Assembly (NCBI GenBank): GCA_014729055.1
Contig: WJKO01000822.1
Location: forward strand, 1 to 6,415
Source of the DNA: Promethearchaeota archaeon
GTDB taxonomy: Archaea; Asgardarchaeota; Lokiarchaeia; Sigyniarchaeales; Promethearchaeaceae
Length of the DNA: 6,415 bases
Reading direction: 5' to 3'
The notes beneath the pieces are model-generated. The model saw only the letters and a list, made by a program, of their open reading frames with translations, searched no databases and was not told the DNA's origin. Within the stretch, counting starts at the first letter, position 1. Each line of letters opens with the position of its first letter. The translations under genes and the position numbers were made by a program. Positions 6,038-6,415 of the stretch are shown one piece after another.

Positions 6038-6078
6038 TATCAAAATTTTATAGTATTTCCACTTTTATCAAAATTTTA
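6032..6078. repeat. 19-bp perfect direct repeat upstream of AOR
   Basis: CACTTTTATCAAAATTTTA occurs at 6032-6050 and again at 6060-6078, a 28-bp period. It fills most of the 59-bp gap between the ferredoxin stop and the AOR start. On the minus strand each copy ends in AAAAGTG, so the duplication copied part of the ribosome binding site. The copy proximal to AOR also creates CTATAAAA (6053-6046). Confidence 0.85.
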
Positions 6079-6084
6079 CATTCT

Positions 6085-6414
6085 TTAATTTAACTTCCCT
6101 TCTCCAGGGAATCCTCTTTTAATAATTCTCTTCAGTGTGATAATTCTATCTTCATCTTTATCTGCATCTATTTCTTCAATAAATATTGCTTCTTTTGGGC
6201 ATACTTCCACACACTGAGGTTCGTCATATTCGGTGCTTTCACATAAATCGCATATAAGAGCTACATTTTCAGTAGTATGAATAGTAATTAGACCATAAGG
6301 ACAAGCTTTTATGCAAGCACCACAACCATCACATTTGTTTAGATTGACCTTAATAACGCCAGTTTCGGGATCTTGCTTTAGAGCTTTTTTATCACAAGCT
6401 ACAACGCAATCAGG
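6085..6414 (-). CDS. Multi-cluster 4Fe-4S ferredoxin (HycB/DmsB-like), C-terminal part, 5' end outside window
   Basis: This is the C-terminal 109 residues of an electron-carrier protein; the start lies beyond the right edge. The visible part opens with PDCVVAC, the tail of an earlier cluster motif. It continues with KCDGCGACIKACP, a full C-x2-C-x2-C-x3-CP motif, and then CDLC with a spaced QCVEVCP (C-x2-C-x9-C-x3-CP). That arrangement is typical of the 16-Cys HycB/DmsB-like or AOR-associated ferredoxins, which carry up to four [4Fe-4S] clusters. The tail (LKRIIKRGFPGEGKLN) is basic and ends in TAA. It sits 59 nt upstream of AOR in the same direction, so it is the obvious electron partner for that enzyme, comparable to BamC next to BamB. 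The gene was found by direct translation of the window edge. Confidence 0.88.
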   Translation of the reverse strand, partial: PDCVVACDKKALKQDPETGVIKVNLNKCDGCGACIKACPYGLITIHTTENVALICDLCESTEYDEPQCVEVCPKEAIFIEEIDADKDEDRIITLKRIIKRGFPGEGKLN

Positions 6415-6415
6415 A

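Overview
This AT-rich, gene-dense window looks archaeal, most likely from an Asgard archaeon (Lokiarchaeia-like). The basis is GTGAT-type Shine-Dalgarno boxes that match the archaeal 16S 3' end, archaeal HdrA/MvhD and tungsten-type AOR families, in-frame TGA codons at conserved cysteine positions, and a candidate SECIS element with eukaryote-like features. Mixed SECIS features of this kind were, as I recall, reported for Lokiarchaeota. The lineage is an inference.

Layout: positions 1-266 are a non-coding leader. A plus-strand gene (267-1229) encodes an ATP-grasp protein most similar in its motifs to inositol polyphosphate 5/6-kinases (ITPK). Everything to its right is on the minus strand, read from high to low coordinates: the C-terminal part of a multi-cluster ferredoxin (6415-6085, cut by the window edge), an aldehyde:ferredoxin oxidoreductase family enzyme (6025-4112), HdrA (3901-1922) and MvhD (1896-1414). 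The mvhD 3' UTR and the end of the ATP-grasp gene converge at 1230-1413.

The main result is that hdrA and mvhD each look like broken genes under standard translation but are continuous single reading frames. HdrA is interrupted only by TGA at codons 77 and 203, and MvhD only by TGA at codons 18 and 69. All four TGAs sit where the families carry conserved cysteines, so both are predicted selenoproteins with two selenocysteines each. Six nucleotides beyond the mvhD stop codon is a stem-loop with an AUGA/GGA tandem G.A core, a 7-bp perfect stem and an AAACCC apical loop 11 nt from the core, which is the eukaryote-like SECIS layout. No gene with a visible stop in this window ends in TGA.

How the genes work together: the AOR-family enzyme would oxidise an aldehyde (or reduce an acid or another substrate) at a tungsten/molybdenum pterin. 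The neighbouring ferredoxin would carry electrons, and HdrA-MvhD would couple them through HdrA's FAD, possibly by flavin-based electron bifurcation. Ferredoxin + AOR + HdrA + Sec-MvhD resembles the BamC/BamB/BamE/BamF core of class II benzoyl-CoA reductase, but the substrate cannot be read from the sequence.
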